From positions 1 to 34,165 of the forward strand of contig JAAUYQ010000099.1 in NCBI GenBank assembly GCA_014805015.1: a DNA stretch of 34,165 nucleotides, read 5' to 3'. Of the stretch, positions 33,260 through 34,165 are shown piece by piece (position 1 is the stretch's first letter; each line of letters opens with the position of its first letter). Position numbers and translations under genes: made by a program. Origin of the DNA: Clostridia bacterium (GTDB taxonomy: Bacteria; Bacillota; Clostridia; Christensenellales; Christensenellaceae). The notes beneath the pieces were generated by a model, which worked only from the letters and a program-made list of their open reading frames with translations, had not been told where the DNA came from and did not search any database.

Positions 33260-33780
33260 CAATGAGGAGGGTCCGTAGTTTCTGTTTTAGCCTATGATGC
33301 AGCACGCCCAAATACTGAGGAGAAGTCTGAAGCTCTTTCGCTATAGCTTCCAGCGACAGTTCTTCGGCGTACCGCAAATGAATAAATACTCTTTCCTTAA
33401 ACGACAGTGTAGCGATGACTTTGTGAAGCTCCGCTGTCTCCAGGCTTTGGATCACCTGATCTACTGGATCAGGTGTCTCACTTCTGAAGAGCAATCTGGC
33501 CCCGTTCAGATTCTCCTCCGACATCTCCAGCGGCAATTCGTCGCTCATCTTCCGTTTGTATTTGGCGACTATGGCCGATCGGGCAATCTCCATAATCCAC
33601 GGCTTGAATGAGTTATGATTACGAAGTTTGCCGAAGGCCTTATATGCCCGCTCTATCGTGTCCTGAAAGAGATCCTGGGCGTCGTCCACATTGTATGTGT
33701 GCTTAAGCAGAAAACCAAACAGCGTTTTTTCAACCGGTTTAAGCAGCGCTACAAACTGTTTTCTCTTGGCCGAATTCCAC
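33231..33780 (-). CDS. ECF RNA polymerase sigma factor (N-terminus possibly frameshifted)
   Basis: This is a group IV sigma-70 protein. Region 2 is DAQDLFQDTIERAYKAFGKL with helix FKPWIMEIARSAI; region 4 is TLSFKERVFIHLRYAEELSL, then IAKELQTSPQYL and a final basic helix. The frame is open from GTG 33689 to the stop at 33231 (152 residues). The coding signal continues upstream in the same frame (QFVALLKPVEKTLFGFLLK), yet that frame has no start codon before a TAA. Removing one base from the four-base run at 33759-33762 would join it to GTG 33780 and yield a normal N-terminus, MEFGQEKQFVALL. This may be a real mutation or a sequence error; if real, an N-terminally shortened factor may be made. 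Confidence 0.8.
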
Positions 33781-33802
33781 CTCGGAACACGTGTTTTTAG
33801 TA

Positions 33803-33811
33803 ATTATACCA
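33803..33811 (-). promoter_or_regulatory. Extended -10 promoter of the sigma/anti-sigma operon
   Basis: Read on the minus strand, TGGTATAAT is a perfect TATAAT with a TG extension, about 23 bases upstream of the likely GTG start at 33780. No matching -35 is obvious; a run of T lies about 13-20 bases further upstream. It lies inside the divergent region with the 58-residue secreted peptide gene. Confidence 0.55.
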
Positions 33812-33871
33812 TTTCTGATGGGTAAAAAAAAGAGGTCGGAGAATAGAAAAGAACTGAGGAGAGCGATCAAA

Positions 33872-34048
33872 ATGAGGGAACGAAGCAAGATCATGTGCGT
33901 TGCTGTGCTGATTCTAAGTGTATTAGCTATGAGCTCCACCGCATTAGCGCTTAGGGGAATGTCTGTGCAGCAGCCACTGTCCGCGGAGCGTATCCTAGTA
34001 CAACGTTTCGTAAGTTCGCGTACGCTAAAAAGAACGAAATTCTCGTAG
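33872..34048 (+). CDS. Small secreted peptide, divergent from sigma gene
   Basis: This 58-residue product starts at ATG 33872, with GAGGAGA nine bases upstream. Residues 1-26 form a signal peptide: basic RERSK, hydrophobic MCVAVLILSVLAM, and probable cleavage after STALA. The mature peptide would be only about 32 residues and basic (LRGMSVQQPLSAERIL, then SRTLKRTKFS), with no Cys. No family is recognised. It could be a signalling or antimicrobial peptide, or a truncated secreted protein. The reading frame is open further upstream to GTG 33791, but that start lacks a ribosome binding site. It diverges from the ECF sigma gene, so control by that sigma factor is possible but not shown. Confidence 0.5.
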   Translation: MRERSKIMCVAVLILSVLAMSSTALALRGMSVQQPLSAERILVQRFVSSRTLKRTKFS

Positions 34049-34057
34049 AATAATAAA

Positions 34058-34118
34058 GAAAAACTCCATTATTCCGATAATATAAGTAGAAACAAAAAAC
34101 AATCGGAAGGAGTTTTTC
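34058..34118 (+). terminator. Inverted repeat after the small peptide gene
   Basis: The outer arms GAAAAACTCC (34058-34067) and GGAGTTTTTC (34109-34118) are perfect. The inner arms CCGAT (34074-34078) and ATCGG (34102-34106) are also perfect and enclose an AT-rich loop. The T-run at the 3' arm fits a terminator starting nine bases past the peptide stop. The 3' arm also contains AAGGAG, so it could instead mask a ribosome binding site of the next gene. Confidence 0.4.
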
Positions 34119-34128
34119 AAACAGAATT

Positions 34129-34165
34129 ATGGCATCGAGAGCGAAGGAAATCAAATGTGGAAACT
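34129..34165 (+). CDS. Possible start of a gene cut by the window end
   Basis: An open frame begins at ATG 34129 (MASRAKEIKCGN) and runs off the window. A second candidate, ATG 34155 in another frame, has AAGGA six bases upstream, which is better spacing than the AAGGAG about 16 bases before ATG 34129. Too little is present for any identification, and even the frame is uncertain. Confidence 0.2.
   Translation, partial: MASRAKEIKCGN

Noticed and set aside
1-34165. CRISPR arrays, rRNA or tRNA genes, parS-like sites
   Set aside because: No regularly spaced repeats, no rRNA-like stretches, no complete tRNA fold and no GTTTCACGTGAAAC-like site were seen by eye.

Overview
The window is a chromosomal replication-origin region of a fairly GC-rich Bacillota (Firmicutes) bacterium. 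The order dnaA-dnaN-recF-gyrB-gyrA beside a DnaA-box cluster, the AGGAGG ribosome binding sites, many GTG/TTG starts, and DUF6034, DUF6440 and DUF4367 relatives all point to an anaerobic, probably gut-associated Clostridia or Erysipelotrichia lineage. The class cannot be fixed from the sequence alone. Two usual members of the Bacillus/Clostridium origin cluster, the S4-domain gene between dnaN and recF and the small remB/DUF370 gene before gyrB, are not seen. A transglutaminase-like gene occupies the interval between recF and gyrB. LAYOUT, left arm (1-13.1 kb, all real genes on the minus strand and co-oriented with a fork leaving the origin): a decayed Rpn-type nuclease/transposase relic; a flavin reductase; a protein made of about six RecX-like helical repeats; a small charged coiled-coil protein; gyrA and gyrB with their own promoter; a transglutaminase-like protein translationally coupled to recF; dnaN; dnaA. 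ORIGIN (13.2-13.6 kb): dnaA promoter, two clusters of DnaA boxes in opposite orientation on either side of an AT-rich stretch, and a terminator that ends the incoming phosphatase operon. Right flank (13.7-23.7 kb, mostly minus strand and therefore head-on to a fork leaving the origin rightwards): PPP-type metallophosphatase, coiled-coil protein, WYL-like regulator, a tandemly duplicated two-gene cassette of unknown families, rnhA (plus strand), and a sbcD-sbcC-DUF6440 operon. ACCESSORY LOCUS (23.7-34.2 kb): a small secreted protein, a 720-base gene-poor stretch with two large inverted-repeat structures, then a seven-cistron plus-strand run: DUF6034-like lipoprotein, two multi-spanning permeases, a drug/lantibiotic-immunity-type ABC ATPase, a LolD/MacB-type ATPase, a membrane-anchored CARDB-like extracellular protein and a MacB/FtsX permease. 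It converges on an ECF sigma factor plus DUF4367 anti-sigma-like pair. Divergent from the sigma gene lies a 58-residue secreted peptide. HOW IT WORKS TOGETHER: the left and centre encode initiation, clamp, gap repair, supercoiling and end-processing functions. The right end looks like a cell-envelope stress/export module in which an ECF sigma/anti-sigma pair may control two ABC systems. The most novel items are the duplicated small/large cassette (16.3-18.3 kb), the two-transporter locus with a CARDB protein in place of a classical adaptor, and the nested dyad centred near 24,850. No rRNA, tRNA or CRISPR array was found.
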